Assembly: GCA_020634235.1 (NCBI GenBank)
Contig: JACKCB010000002.1
Span: forward strand, 1,426,001-1,490,000
DNA from: Ardenticatenaceae bacterium
GTDB taxonomy: Bacteria; Chloroflexota; Anaerolineae; Promineifilales; Promineifilaceae
Length of the DNA: 64,000 nucleotides
Reading direction: 5' to 3'
Below, piece after piece: positions 33,679 through 42,912 of the stretch. The notes beneath the pieces are model-generated. The model saw nothing but the letters and a program-made list of their open reading frames with translations. It ran no database searches and had not been told where the DNA came from. Each line of letters begins with the position of its first letter. Within the stretch, counting starts at the first letter, position 1. Position numbers and translations under genes: made by a program.

Positions 33679-35922
33679 CTATGGTTCAACGTGAAAGGGT
33701 GCCAAAAGCAGGTGGTCGTTAATCCAGTGACCATCCTCGGCCACGATATTTTGTCTTGTGCGGCTGGTGGCGTCAAGTAAGGCAACGTTAATTCGATACA
33801 CCCCTGGGGGTAGATCGGCGGGCAGCAGGACCAAATGACTATCCCGGACAATCTGCCCGGCTGCCCACTCTGGGGTTGGCAATTGGCCCGCCTGCGGTCG
33901 CCAGTCCGAGGTTAACCAGACCTGGTTTTCATCATATTCGCCAACCATGTGGACCTGCACCAGGTAATCGGGCAGCCGGTCGCGCAGCGCCTCCCAATAG
34001 AGGGTTACGGTCAGGGCGTCTCCAGGGTGCAGCAGCCGCTGGCTGTATTCATAGCCCACCAGCCGGATTTCGTCGTTGAAATTCTGGTTTTGCGGGTTGG
34101 GATGGGCATCCCCGGCCGGGATCAAATTCACCTGCCCCAGTTCCAGCGCATCCCCCCACGCCTCCCCGCCAGGGCCGGTAATCCCCAGCCGGTAGGCCGG
34201 CGGCGTGGGCGCATACAGGCCAATGCTAACGGTGGCCGTGCGCGGCACATAAGCCGTCTCCGGGATATAAAGGCGCACCGTCTCGTAGAAGCGGTCGCCG
34301 GGCCGCCATTGGCTGCTGGGCAGTTTACCCAGGCCAGGATGGGTGTCACGCTGCACCACCATCAGGCCATCCTCATCGCGCACGTGCACAAAGAGAAGAT
34401 AGTTGCCGGGCGGCTGGCCGGTCACTTCCCAGTAGAGGTCCACGTCCAGCGGCTCCCCCGGCCGGAGCGTGTCACTGCTCAGGGCGTAGCCGCGCAGCTT
34501 CACCAGGTTGTCAAATTGGGCGTCGATGGGGTTGGGGATATCGGCCTCGGCAAAGGAACCCGGCCGGGCATAGGCCGGCGCCAGGTAGCCAAACAAGGCC
34601 ACCAGGGCCAGGGCCAGCATGGCCAGGTTCAGGCCCCAGGCCGCCGCCGTGGCCGTATCCCGGCGCAGCGGCAGCAGCCGCCGCCATTGGTCCAACCCAT
34701 AAAAAACGAGCAGGGCCAGTGCCGGCAATCCGGGAAAGAAAAAGCGCCCCATCGCCCCGGCCGGGCTGACCAGCATGTAGTTAAACAACACGCCAAAGGC
34801 CACAGCCACATTCAGCACCAGCATGAACAGGTAGATGAAGGGGGTGTCCCGCTGGCGGCGCACAAAGATCGGCACCGCCAGCCCGGCCAACCCCAACCCC
34901 ACCAGCCAGCTCATCGCCCGGTACACGCCCTCCGGCAGCGGAATCTGGCCATAACCAAAGCGCCCCCACAACGTCGTCCACACGTGCGGCAGCTCCGACA
35001 CAGCCACGGGGAAGCTGTCGCGCGGGTCACGCGCCCCCCACAGCTCGGTCAGAATGCGGAAGCCGGTTGGTTCGCCGTACAGAAGCTGGTTGCGTACAAA
35101 CCACCAGCCGGCCAGCAGGGCGGCCACCAGCCCGGCCAGCAAACCCACTTGCAGCCACTGCCGCCACTGCCCCCGCCGCCAGGCGACCCAGGTCATGGCC
35201 ACGCCCATGAGCAGCAGCACGGCGGCCATGTTGAATTTGCTCATCAGGGCCAGGCCGTAGAGCGCGCCCAGGACCACGCCCCAAACTGGCCGCAGCCCGG
35301 CCGGGTCGCGCAGCAGCCGCACACAGCCATACAACACCGCCACCCCGCTCAGCGCGGCAATGACGTCGTTGTTGATCGCCCCGGACATATACAAGAACAT
35401 TGGGTTGAAGGCCACCAGGGCAGTGCCCCCCAGCGCCAACGCCCGCTTTTGGGGCCAGATGACCCGGCCGGTAGCCCACGTCAGCCAGACCACGCCCGCC
35501 CCCACCAGGATGTTCAGGCCGCGCACAAGATGGACGGCCAGCGCCTCACCCGACCAGGGAAAGGCTTCGTCGGGGCCGTGCAGGTATTGGTTCTTGTTGT
35601 CGGTGCCAACGTCGGCGTAGCGGTAGGCCCAAAAGGGGTTGGCTTCAGGGGTGTAGCAGACGTCCCGGCCGGTGTCTATCCAGAACGTCGCCGCCGCCCC
35701 CAACAGGTAGATGAGCGGCGGGTGATGGCTCTGCGACCGGCACGGCTCCAGCCCCTGCACCGGCAAGCTGCCATTCTGCACAATGTAGCGCACAAAGCGG
35801 TAATGGCGCAGTTCGTCGGTGGCCTCGTGCAGCGGGTTGATGGCGCTGTAGGCAAACGCCACCAGCACAAACAGCAGCAGAATCAGGCTAATGTCCCGGT
35901 TACGGCGCAAGGTGGCTCTCAT
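33679..35922 (-). CDS. GT-C-type membrane glycosyltransferase-like protein
   Basis: 747 aa with about ten TM helices in the first 450 residues. The first outer loop carries an acidic motif (HEATDELRHYRFVRY) in the place of the catalytic Asp of GT-C enzymes such as PMT/ArnT. A large C-terminal beta-rich outer region contains two similar segments (DTLRPGEPLDVDLYWEV and LLHPGDALTVTLYWEA), probably a duplicated domain. Such proteins usually add sugars from lipid-linked donors to lipids or proteins outside the membrane. The acceptor is unknown. A related architecture is seen at 47249-50428. Confidence 0.75.
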   Translation of the reverse strand: MRATLRRNRDISLILLLFVLVAFAYSAINPLHEATDELRHYRFVRYIVQNGSLPVQGLEPCRSQSHHPPLIYLLGAAATFWIDTGRDVCYTPEANPFWAYRYADVGTDNKNQYLHGPDEAFPWSGEALAVHLVRGLNILVGAGVVWLTWATGRVIWPQKRALALGGTALVAFNPMFLYMSGAINNDVIAALSGVAVLYGCVRLLRDPAGLRPVWGVVLGALYGLALMSKFNMAAVLLLMGVAMTWVAWRRGQWRQWLQVGLLAGLVAALLAGWWFVRNQLLYGEPTGFRILTELWGARDPRDSFPVAVSELPHVWTTLWGRFGYGQIPLPEGVYRAMSWLVGLGLAGLAVPIFVRRQRDTPFIYLFMLVLNVAVAFGVLFNYMLVSPAGAMGRFFFPGLPALALLVFYGLDQWRRLLPLRRDTATAAAWGLNLAMLALALVALFGYLAPAYARPGSFAEADIPNPIDAQFDNLVKLRGYALSSDTLRPGEPLDVDLYWEVTGQPPGNYLLFVHVRDEDGLMVVQRDTHPGLGKLPSSQWRPGDRFYETVRLYIPETAYVPRTATVSIGLYAPTPPAYRLGITGPGGEAWGDALELGQVNLIPAGDAHPNPQNQNFNDEIRLVGYEYSQRLLHPGDALTVTLYWEALRDRLPDYLVQVHMVGEYDENQVWLTSDWRPQAGQLPTPEWAAGQIVRDSHLVLLPADLPPGVYRINVALLDATSRTRQNIVAEDGHWINDHLLLAPFHVEP

Positions 35923-35958
35923 AGCGTGATTCAGGCGCGGTGGGCAGCGCGCAGCGCC

Positions 35959-38505
35959 TTACTCTTCAGCCGTTTCGTCCGGTGCATTGGTTCCGTTGCC
36001 GCTGCCGTTGGCCGACGCCCCGGCCGGGGTCAAACTCTCCGGCTCACCCACGGCATGCGAGAATTTGCCATCCTGCAGCACAGCCACCGACGCCACGGCA
36101 TCGCCCGTCGCCAGATTCATCACCGTTACGCCGCGCGAGTAGCGCCCCTGCTGCGAAATATTCCGCACCGTGGTGCGCAAGATCAGGCCGCTGCTGGCAA
36201 TGCAAGTCACCTCGTCATCCACGCTCACCACGCGCGCGCTAATCAACTTGCCCGTCAGGTCATCGCTCAGATTCATGGCCCGGATGCCCTTGCCATAGCG
36301 CGACTGCACCCGGAATTCCGCCAGCGGCGTCCGCTTGCCATAACCCAACTCCGTAATCAGCAGCAAAAAATCATCCTCGCTGACCACATCCGCGCCGGTC
36401 AACCGGTCTCCCTCATCCAGGCGCATGGCATTTACCCCGGCCGCGGCCCGCCCCATAGCCCGCACATCATCCTCACGAAAACGGATCGCCTGGCCCAGTT
36501 CGCTAACCAAAATCAGCTCCTGGTCGCCGGCAGTCATCTTCACCCAGCCCAACTCGTCATCGTCGTCCAGACTAATGGCAATCAGCCCGGTAGAGCGCAC
36601 GTTGCTGAATTCGTTCACCATCACGCGCTTAATCCGCCCATTGCGCGTGACCATGGTCAGGTATTCCGCTTCCTCAAAGCTGCGCACCGGCAGGGCTACG
36701 GTCACCTTCTCCTCCGGCATCAGGGGCAGAATGTTCATGAGCGACGTGCCCTTAGCCGTGCGATCCAGCTCGGGTACCTGGTACGCTTTCTCGGCATACA
36801 CCTTACCCCGGTCGGTGAAGAAGAGGATGGTATTGAGCGTGCCAGCAGCAAAGAGATGGTCCACCTCATCCTCTTCCCGCTTGCCGGCCCCAATAAGCCC
36901 CTTGCCGCCGCGCTGCTGCAGGCGATAAGCCGAAACGGGCGTGCGCTTGATGTAGCCGCGGCGAGTGACCGAGATGAGCACGTCTTCATCCTGGATCATA
37001 TCTTCGATGTTCACTTCTGCATCCAGGCCAGGCGCAATCTGGGTACGGCGGGCGTCACCGTAACGCTCCTTCAGCCCCTCCAGGTCTTCTTTAATCAGCG
37101 CCAGCACCAGCTTGCGGTCGGCCAGGATGCCGCGCAGGTAGGCGATGCGCTCGGTGATTTCCCGGTATTCATCCTGGATTTTTTGCCGTTCCAGGGCGGC
37201 CAGGCGGCGCAGTTGCATGTCCAGGATGGCGTTGGCCTGGATTTCGGTCAGGCCAAAACGGGCCACGAGTTGGGCGCGGGCGTCGTCGGCGTCATCAGCG
37301 CGGCGGATGGTTTCAATGACCGCGTCCAGGTTGTCCAGGGCGATGAGCAGCCCAGACAGAATGTGCTCGCGCTTGAGCGCCTTGTCCAGTTCAAACTCGG
37401 TGCGCCGGGTGATGACGTCTACGCGATGGTCGATATAGATTTGCAGGGCGCGCTTCAGGGAGAGCAGGCGCGGTTCGCGGTCTACCAGGGCCAGCATTTG
37501 CACGCCAAAGGTTGTTTGCAGTTGGGTGTGCTTGTAGAGCTGGTTGAGGACTTTCAGCGGTTGGGTGCCCCGCTTGAGTTCGATCACCACGGAGATGCCG
37601 TGCCGGTCTGATTCGTCGCGGATGTCGGAAATGTTGTCGATGATGCCTTTGTTGACCAGTTCGGCCATGCGCTCGATGAGGGTGGATTTGTTTACCTGGA
37701 AGGGGATCTCGGTGACGCGGATTTGCAGGCGACCGCTCCGGCCGGGGAGGTCTTCCACGTGGGCCAGGGCGCGCATCACAATCCGGCCTTTGCCCGTGGC
37801 ATAGGCGTTCTTAATCCCTTCCGTGCCCACGATGATGCCACCAGTGGGGAAGTCCGGCCCCTTCACAAACTGCATCAGATCTTCCAGGGTAATGTTGTCC
37901 TGCTCTTCCTCGTGGTCGATGAGGTAGGCAATGGCATCACACAGTTCGGTCAGGTTATGGGGTGGGATGTTGGTGGCCATGCCCACCGCGATACCGGAGG
38001 AGCCGTTGAGCAGCAGGTTGGGCAGCCGGGCCGGCAGCAAGGACGGCTCTTTCAGGCTGTCATCGAAGTTGGGCACGAACTCAATGGTGTTCTTGTCCAG
38101 GTCTTCCAGCAGTTCCATGGCGATGCGGGCCAGCCGCGCTTCGGTGTAACGCATGGCCGCAGCGCTGTCGCCATCGACACTGCCAAAGTTGCCCTGCCCA
38201 TCCACCAGCATGTAGCGCATGGAAAACTCTTGGGCCATGCGCACCATGGCATCATAGACGGCCTGATCGCCATGGGGATGGTACTTGCCCAGAACTTCAC
38301 CCACGATGCGGGCGCTTTTGCGGTGGGGGCTGTTGGGCCGAATGCCCATGTCGTACATGGCGTAGAGGATACGCCGGTGCACGGGTTTCAGGCCATCACG
38401 CGCATCGGGTAGGGCGCGAGCCACGATGACGCTCATGGCGTAATCGAGATAGGAGCTGCGCATCTCCTGATTGATGTCGATAACGTTTACCGTGCCTATG
38501 TCCAA
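35959..38505 (-). CDS. gyrA: DNA gyrase subunit A
   Basis: About 848 aa from the TTG at 38505, which has GGAGG five bases upstream; a TTG at 38517 is the alternative. The catalytic Tyr is in AAMRYTEARL (about residue 120). The QQRGGKG sequence in the C-terminal domain is the GyrA box, which separates gyrase from topoisomerase IV. The quinolone region reads HPHGDQAVYDAMVRMAQ, so the residue at the E. coli Ser83 position is Gln, while the Asp87 equivalent is kept. The C-terminal tail is Ser/Gly/Asn-rich and ends in acidic residues. It introduces negative supercoils as an A2B2 enzyme; gyrB is not in the window. Confidence 0.95.
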   Translation of the reverse strand: MDIGTVNVIDINQEMRSSYLDYAMSVIVARALPDARDGLKPVHRRILYAMYDMGIRPNSPHRKSARIVGEVLGKYHPHGDQAVYDAMVRMAQEFSMRYMLVDGQGNFGSVDGDSAAAMRYTEARLARIAMELLEDLDKNTIEFVPNFDDSLKEPSLLPARLPNLLLNGSSGIAVGMATNIPPHNLTELCDAIAYLIDHEEEQDNITLEDLMQFVKGPDFPTGGIIVGTEGIKNAYATGKGRIVMRALAHVEDLPGRSGRLQIRVTEIPFQVNKSTLIERMAELVNKGIIDNISDIRDESDRHGISVVIELKRGTQPLKVLNQLYKHTQLQTTFGVQMLALVDREPRLLSLKRALQIYIDHRVDVITRRTEFELDKALKREHILSGLLIALDNLDAVIETIRRADDADDARAQLVARFGLTEIQANAILDMQLRRLAALERQKIQDEYREITERIAYLRGILADRKLVLALIKEDLEGLKERYGDARRTQIAPGLDAEVNIEDMIQDEDVLISVTRRGYIKRTPVSAYRLQQRGGKGLIGAGKREEDEVDHLFAAGTLNTILFFTDRGKVYAEKAYQVPELDRTAKGTSLMNILPLMPEEKVTVALPVRSFEEAEYLTMVTRNGRIKRVMVNEFSNVRSTGLIAISLDDDDELGWVKMTAGDQELILVSELGQAIRFREDDVRAMGRAAAGVNAMRLDEGDRLTGADVVSEDDFLLLITELGYGKRTPLAEFRVQSRYGKGIRAMNLSDDLTGKLISARVVSVDDEVTCIASSGLILRTTVRNISQQGRYSRGVTVMNLATGDAVASVAVLQDGKFSHAVGEPESLTPAGASANGSGNGTNAPDETAEE

Positions 38506-38687
38506 GGAAGCCTCCAATGACTGAGGGTTTCGTTCGTCAGCCGCAACGCTGAAGCTGCCGGATTGGCCGGGTCTTGGGGATTAGACGGATCTGGCCAGGT
38601 TGCGGGCGAACCAACCCTGGGGGACACCGCGAAGTAGTTGGGGTAGGTCAACAAGTGATGTGGAAGGTGTACCCAGCTGATTTCTGT

Positions 38688-38717
38688 AAATGAAAAATGC
38701 CACCACAAATGGGTGGC
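38688..38717 (-). terminator. Hairpin terminator in the gyrA leader / after the NYN gene
   Basis: Arms GCCACC (38712-38717 on the minus strand) and GGTGGC (38699-38704), 7-nt loop, followed by ATTTTTCATTT. It could end the NYN gene transcript (stop at 38851) or act on transcripts starting at the TATAAT 20 bases upstream. Confidence 0.6.
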
Positions 38718-38731
38718 TTTCCACCCCAAAA

Positions 38732-38737
38732 ATTATA
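38732..38737 (-). promoter_or_regulatory. -10 box TATAAT in the gyrA leader
   Basis: Perfect TATAAT with a weak -35 (TCGTTA at 17 bp). The predicted start is about 8 bases before the terminator hairpin. Confidence 0.4.
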
Positions 38738-38850
38738 CCTCATTCCGGTGGTTTTAACGAGTTTAGGACCGCCGGTAAGGGGGGTGTTCTCAGGCTTTGT
38801 ACAGCTTTGTATGGGTCTACTTGCGAGGGGGGAGTACACCCCGGCCGGGG

Positions 38851-39654
38851 CTATTCTTCCGCGCCGGGACCAAAGAGCCGGAACCATTCATCCAACTCCT
38901 CATCAGAGACAAGACCACCCGTTTTGTTGCCGGTCTGCGCCGGGTCTGCTGGCTGGCCTTTCTTGCGCCGGGGTGGGGCGGCTTTGGGCTCCGGCTCGCC
39001 GCCAAACAGGCTCAGCCACTCCGCCACCTCATCCGCGGTGAGCGTGCCGCTGCGCCGCTGCTCGTTCGCCGGCCGGGGCCTGGGCTTTGGCGGCGGGACA
39101 TTACGCGGCGTCAGCTCGTTGGAGCGCAGCGAGGTATCCGGCTGGCGGGAACGGGGTTTGGCGGGGGGAATTTCCGGCTCCGGGCCAAACAGCGCCAGCC
39201 AGTGGTCAATCTCTTGCTCGCTTAACTTAGGCTCGGTGCCCTCATCCGGCCGGGCAGCCTGCTGCCGGGCCTCCTTCTCCTTCTCCAACTGCCGGGCAAA
39301 CACCTCCGACGTCACCGCCGGCATGCGTCGCTGCCGGGCTACGGCAATGATCTCCTGGTCACCGGTAACCAGCGTGTAATCGGGTGGATGCTTCACCCGC
39401 GCAATATGCTGCATGATCAGCGAATCGGCCGTGCGCCGCGAGGAGGCAAAGATCACCTGCACCGGCCCGCTGGACAGGTCTGGCGATTTGCCACCGGGCA
39501 AGCCACCGTCGAAGTAGAGCGTTACCCGCCGTTTGCGCCCGGCCGCGGCCCAACCGCGCATCATCAACACCAGCTTGACCTCGTCATTAGGGTCTTCCAG
39601 GTCGATATCTGCCAGGTGGGCGATCAGGTTGTGGCCGTCGATAAGATAATGCAT
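38851..39654 (-). CDS. NYN/YacP-like PIN-fold nuclease with long tail
   Basis: 267 aa. The first ~150 residues match NYN/YacP (Rae1-like) RNases: HYLIDGHNLIAHL with the acidic metal-binding Asp, TLYFDGG, and the second acidic cluster in YTLVTGDQEIIAVA. The rest is a charged, Pro/Arg-rich tail with three copies of a short acidic-aromatic module (IDHWLALFG, VAEWLSLFGG, LDEWFRLFG) spaced about 50-60 residues apart. These look like docking motifs for a partner protein, an inference from repetition alone. Rae1 in Bacillus cleaves mRNA on the ribosome. Confidence 0.8.
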   Translation of the reverse strand: MHYLIDGHNLIAHLADIDLEDPNDEVKLVLMMRGWAAAGRKRRVTLYFDGGLPGGKSPDLSSGPVQVIFASSRRTADSLIMQHIARVKHPPDYTLVTGDQEIIAVARQRRMPAVTSEVFARQLEKEKEARQQAARPDEGTEPKLSEQEIDHWLALFGPEPEIPPAKPRSRQPDTSLRSNELTPRNVPPPKPRPRPANEQRRSGTLTADEVAEWLSLFGGEPEPKAAPPRRKKGQPADPAQTGNKTGGLVSDEELDEWFRLFGPGAEE

Positions 39655-39708
39655 AAGCGCCAGTCAACAATCAACGATCAGCAGCGAAACCGGTATACAC
39701 CTCAAGAA

Positions 39709-41982
39709 TCACTTCTCCAGCACCGTCAGGTTGGCGAAGCTGGCGGCCAGTTTTTTGATGCCCACAGATTTGAAGGCAATGGTGACTTCTTCGTCGCTGC
39801 CCGTCGATTTGCTCTCAATGACAATGCCTTCGCCGAATTTGGCATGTTTCACCTGCTGGCCGGTGCGATATTGCGCCGCTTTGGGCGAGTCCGCTTTAGG
39901 TGTTGGGGCCGCGGGTTTGGTCCCCCCGGCCGGGGGCGGGGCGGGGCGGTGGTTGGTACTGCTGCTGTTGCGTTGGGCAGGTTGGGCGCGCTCCGGCCGG
40001 GTTGGCGTCCACTGCCAACTACTGGCCTGCGTCACCGTTTGCTCTCGCCGCTGGCCGCTGCTGCCGCCGCCACTCGTCAGCCGGGCCGGAATATCCCCCA
40101 GAAAACGCGAGGGCGTGCTGTATTCCGCCAGGCCAAAAAAAGTGCGCCGGAAAGCATTCAGCAGGTAGACACGATCCTTAGCCCGCGTCAGCCCCACATA
40201 AAACAGGCGGCGCTCCTCCGCCAGCTCCTCCGGCTCATCCAGCGAACGGCTGTGCGGCAGCACCCCCTCCTCCAGGCCAGTGATGAACACCACCGGGAAC
40301 TCCAGCCCTTTGGCGGCATGCAGCGTCAGCAGCGTGGGGGCATTGTCCTCTTCGGTCAGGTCGTCCACATCCGAGACCAGCGTCACCTGCTCCAGGAAGT
40401 CGCTCAACGACATATCCCCGGCCAGCACAGCCACATTGCGCAGCTCCATCACGTTTTCCCAGCGCTCTTCACCTTCCTCGGTGCCGTCCAGGATATATTC
40501 TTTGAACTGGGTTTGCTCCACAATCAGGTCAAACAGCTCGCTTATGCTGGCCGCTTCACGCACCGTAACCCAGGCCAGCAGCAGGTTTCCCAGGCGCGTC
40601 AGCGGGGTAAGCACCCGGCCGGGGAAAGGGTGGCTCAGTTCGGGCTGGCTCACCAGGTACAGCAGCGCCTGTGCCGGCTGCCACTCATGGGCCGCCGCCC
40701 ACGCATACAAACTTTCCTGTGTCTTGCTGCCAATTCCGCGGGTCGGCGTATTGATAATCCGGTCAAAACTGATCCTATCCGCCGGGTTATGCACCACCCG
40801 CAAATACGCCACCAGGTCCTTGATTTCACGCCGGCCATAAAAACGAGTGGCCCCAACCAGCTTGTAGGGCATGCCCGCCCGCAAGAAAGCATCTTCCAGC
40901 ACACGGGATTGCGCATTCGTGCGGTACATCACCGCGCAGTCGCCGCCCGAATACCCTTGCAGCATCAACTGTTGGACAGCCGCCACCACCTTGTCCGCCT
41001 CTTCCCGCTCATCGTACGCTTCCTGCACCACAATCAGCTCGCCACCCCGGCGCCGGGTAAACAGGTCCTTGTCCACGCGGTCACCATTCAAGCGAATCAC
41101 CGCCTTGGCCGCATCCAAAATCACCTGCGTCGAGCGGTAATTCTCTTCCAGCAAGACCACGCTGGCCTCCGGAAAGTGCTGCCGGAAGCGGTTGATATTG
41201 CGGAAATCCGCCCCACGCCACTTGTAGATAGACTGGTCAGAGTCACCCACGGCAAAGATGTTGCCATGCCGGGCCACCAGCCGCGTCAGCAAAGCGTACT
41301 GGGCGGTGTTGGTATCCTGAAACTCATCCACCAAAACATGCTCGTAGCGCTCCTGATACTTCTGAAGGACACCCGGCCGGGCATCAAGCAACAACACCGT
41401 GGCCAGCAGCAAATCATCAAAATCCATGGCATTATTCGCCACCAGAATCTCCTGATAGCGCACATACACCCGCCGCGTTACCTCGGCAATGTAATTATTG
41501 CCGGCATACATATCCGCCGTAATCAGCTCATTCTTGGCCGTGCTAATGCCATTCAGCATCCGGTTCGGCGCGAACTTCTTCTCATCCAGGTTCAAATCCG
41601 CCAGCGCCTGCCGCACCGCCCGCCGCTGGTCATCCGTGTCAAAAATCACAAAATCGCGCGTATAGCCGTTCAGATGTTCCGCTTCCTGGCGCAAGATGCG
41701 CGCACAAGTTGCATGGAACGTGCCAATGGTCAGCCCCCGCAGTTGGCCGCCCAACAGCGACTCCACCCGCGCCTTCATCTCGCGTGCCGCCTTATTGGTG
41801 AAGGTCACCGCCATAATATGCCAGGGCGAGACATGCAGCGCCTCCACCAGGTAAGCAATGCGGTGCGTCAGCACACGCGTTTTGCCGCTGCCGGGGCCAG
41901 CCAGCACCAGGACCGGGCCTGGGCCGGCCGTTACAGCCGTCTGCTGCGGCGTATTCAAGCCATCGGTAATCGTCTGCGTCAT
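39709..41982 (-). CDS. pcrA: UvrD/PcrA-type superfamily 1 DNA helicase
   Basis: About 757 aa from the ATG at 41982. Motif I is AGPGSGKTRVL, Ia VTFTNKAAREM, II LVDEFQDTN, III GDSDQSIYKWRGAD, IV VVLLEENYRS, V LTLHAAKGLEF and VI FYVGLTRAKDRVYL. A C-terminal Tudor-like segment (VKHAKFGEGIVIE) after a long Pro/Ala/Ser linker is typical of PcrA/UvrD and contacts RNA polymerase in other bacteria. It unwinds DNA 3' to 5' in repair. It lies 56 bases downstream of ruvA, so the two are likely co-transcribed as a repair pair. Confidence 0.93.
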   Translation of the reverse strand: MTQTITDGLNTPQQTAVTAGPGPVLVLAGPGSGKTRVLTHRIAYLVEALHVSPWHIMAVTFTNKAAREMKARVESLLGGQLRGLTIGTFHATCARILRQEAEHLNGYTRDFVIFDTDDQRRAVRQALADLNLDEKKFAPNRMLNGISTAKNELITADMYAGNNYIAEVTRRVYVRYQEILVANNAMDFDDLLLATVLLLDARPGVLQKYQERYEHVLVDEFQDTNTAQYALLTRLVARHGNIFAVGDSDQSIYKWRGADFRNINRFRQHFPEASVVLLEENYRSTQVILDAAKAVIRLNGDRVDKDLFTRRRGGELIVVQEAYDEREEADKVVAAVQQLMLQGYSGGDCAVMYRTNAQSRVLEDAFLRAGMPYKLVGATRFYGRREIKDLVAYLRVVHNPADRISFDRIINTPTRGIGSKTQESLYAWAAAHEWQPAQALLYLVSQPELSHPFPGRVLTPLTRLGNLLLAWVTVREAASISELFDLIVEQTQFKEYILDGTEEGEERWENVMELRNVAVLAGDMSLSDFLEQVTLVSDVDDLTEEDNAPTLLTLHAAKGLEFPVVFITGLEEGVLPHSRSLDEPEELAEERRLFYVGLTRAKDRVYLLNAFRRTFFGLAEYSTPSRFLGDIPARLTSGGGSSGQRREQTVTQASSWQWTPTRPERAQPAQRNSSSTNHRPAPPPAGGTKPAAPTPKADSPKAAQYRTGQQVKHAKFGEGIVIESKSTGSDEEVTIAFKSVGIKKLAASFANLTVLEK

Positions 41983-42038
41983 AAAACGTATCCCTTGCCA
42001 GCCGGTGCTGCGCACCTGGCGCAAGCCGGCCGCCAGTT

Positions 42039-42620
42039 TTAGCGCTGGTCCAAATATTGCAGCGCCAACTGCAAGCGCTCATCCACGTTGGTCACGTCGC
42101 GGGGCAAATTCTGAATGGCCGTTTGCGCCTCGACAATGCTAAAGCCCAGGCCCGTGAGAAACTCGATCACATCCGTGTCCACATCGCTGTGCAAGGGCAG
42201 CGCCTGCGCGTCGGCGGCAAAAACCAGCTTATCGCGCAGTTGAAACATGATCCGTTCGGCCGTTTTCTTGCCAATGCCGGGCACACGCTGCAGCACCACC
42301 GCCTCTTCACGGGCAATGGCACTCTTCAGCAGCTCCGGGCTGAGCGTGGAGAGGATCGACAGGGCCACCTTGGGCCCCACGCCGCTCACGCCCAGCAGCA
42401 GCTCAAAAATGGCCAGGTCCTCCTCGCTTTCAAAGCCATACAGAGCCAGTTCCGTCTCGCGCACCAGCAGGTGGGTAAACAGGCGAATAGTGCGCCCGAC
42501 CCCACCCGTGTTTTCTAGCACGGTGCGGGGCACAAAAACGCGCAGGCCCACGCCGCCAACGCTGACGACCAGGCTGCCAGAGCCGATATGTTGAATTACG
42601 CCATGAATAGTTGCGATCAT
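42039..42620 (-). CDS. ruvA: Holliday junction branch migration protein RuvA
   Basis: 193 aa. The N-terminal OB fold (MIATIHGVIQHIG), two helix-hairpin-helix segments (LLGVSGVGPKVALSIL and LQRVPGIGKKTAERI) and the C-terminal UBA-like domain that binds RuvB (EFLTGLGFSIVEAQTAI) are all present. RuvA tetramers hold the four-way junction while RuvB drives migration. ruvB is not in the window. The start ATG faces the divergent XRE gene over a 292-base gap. Confidence 0.96.
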   Translation of the reverse strand: MIATIHGVIQHIGSGSLVVSVGGVGLRVFVPRTVLENTGGVGRTIRLFTHLLVRETELALYGFESEEDLAIFELLLGVSGVGPKVALSILSTLSPELLKSAIAREEAVVLQRVPGIGKKTAERIMFQLRDKLVFAADAQALPLHSDVDTDVIEFLTGLGFSIVEAQTAIQNLPRDVTNVDERLQLALQYLDQR

Positions 42621-42822
42621 GCTGCTATGCCGTCTTGACCTTGCAATTCAGGCCACGCCTGCCACGTGGCCGCGTTTTGTTGTGTATTGTACTTGATTGG
42701 CGGGGATTGTCGCCACCCGGCCGGGGCGCGGCCAGTTGCAAAGATAGCACACCCCCCATGCCCGTGCCACCCGGCCGGGGGTCGCCACCAGCCCATTTTG
42801 CCCCAGCACCTCCGCCACAGAC

Positions 42823-42866
42823 CCCCCCAATTGGGGGGTTGCGACACAGCCCATTTATGCTAATAT
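42823..42866 (+). promoter_or_regulatory. Palindrome and candidate promoter for the double-HTH gene
   Basis: A perfect 16-bp palindrome CCCCCCAATTGGGGGG (42823-42838) abuts TTGCGA (42839-42844), a 16-bp spacer and TAATAT (42861-42866). The palindrome could be an operator, for example for the HTH protein made from this promoter. The rest of the 42621-42912 gap holds two CCCGGCCGGG copies and short GTCGCCAC/CAGCCCATTT repeats. Confidence 0.4.
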
Positions 42867-42912
42867 CTTTCAATCATATGATTTCTGTCTATCTGCCGTA
42901 TTTGATCAAATT

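Larger units (their letters stand above)
38506..38850 (-). other. 345-base gap upstream of gyrA
   Basis: No gene is visible. It holds a TATAAT box (38732-38737) and, right after it, a terminator-like hairpin (38688-38717), both listed separately. A TTGTTGACC segment near 38650 could be part of a second, closer gyrA promoter but has no clear -10. Confidence 0.5.

Noticed and set aside
33949..37611. 1220-codon open frame on the plus strand
   Set aside because: It is antisense to the GT-C gene and gyrA, which have clear families. The translation is His/Gln/Arg/Pro-rich without domains, as expected from the complement of GC-rich codons.
39388..42042. 884-codon open frame on the plus strand
   Set aside because: Antisense to pcrA and the NYN gene; composition-driven, with no recognisable motif or ribosome site.
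42617..42873. Short minus-strand frames rich in Trp, Pro and Gly
   Set aside because: They arise from two palindrome copies and C/G runs in the ruvA-XRE gap; no ribosome site or similarity.
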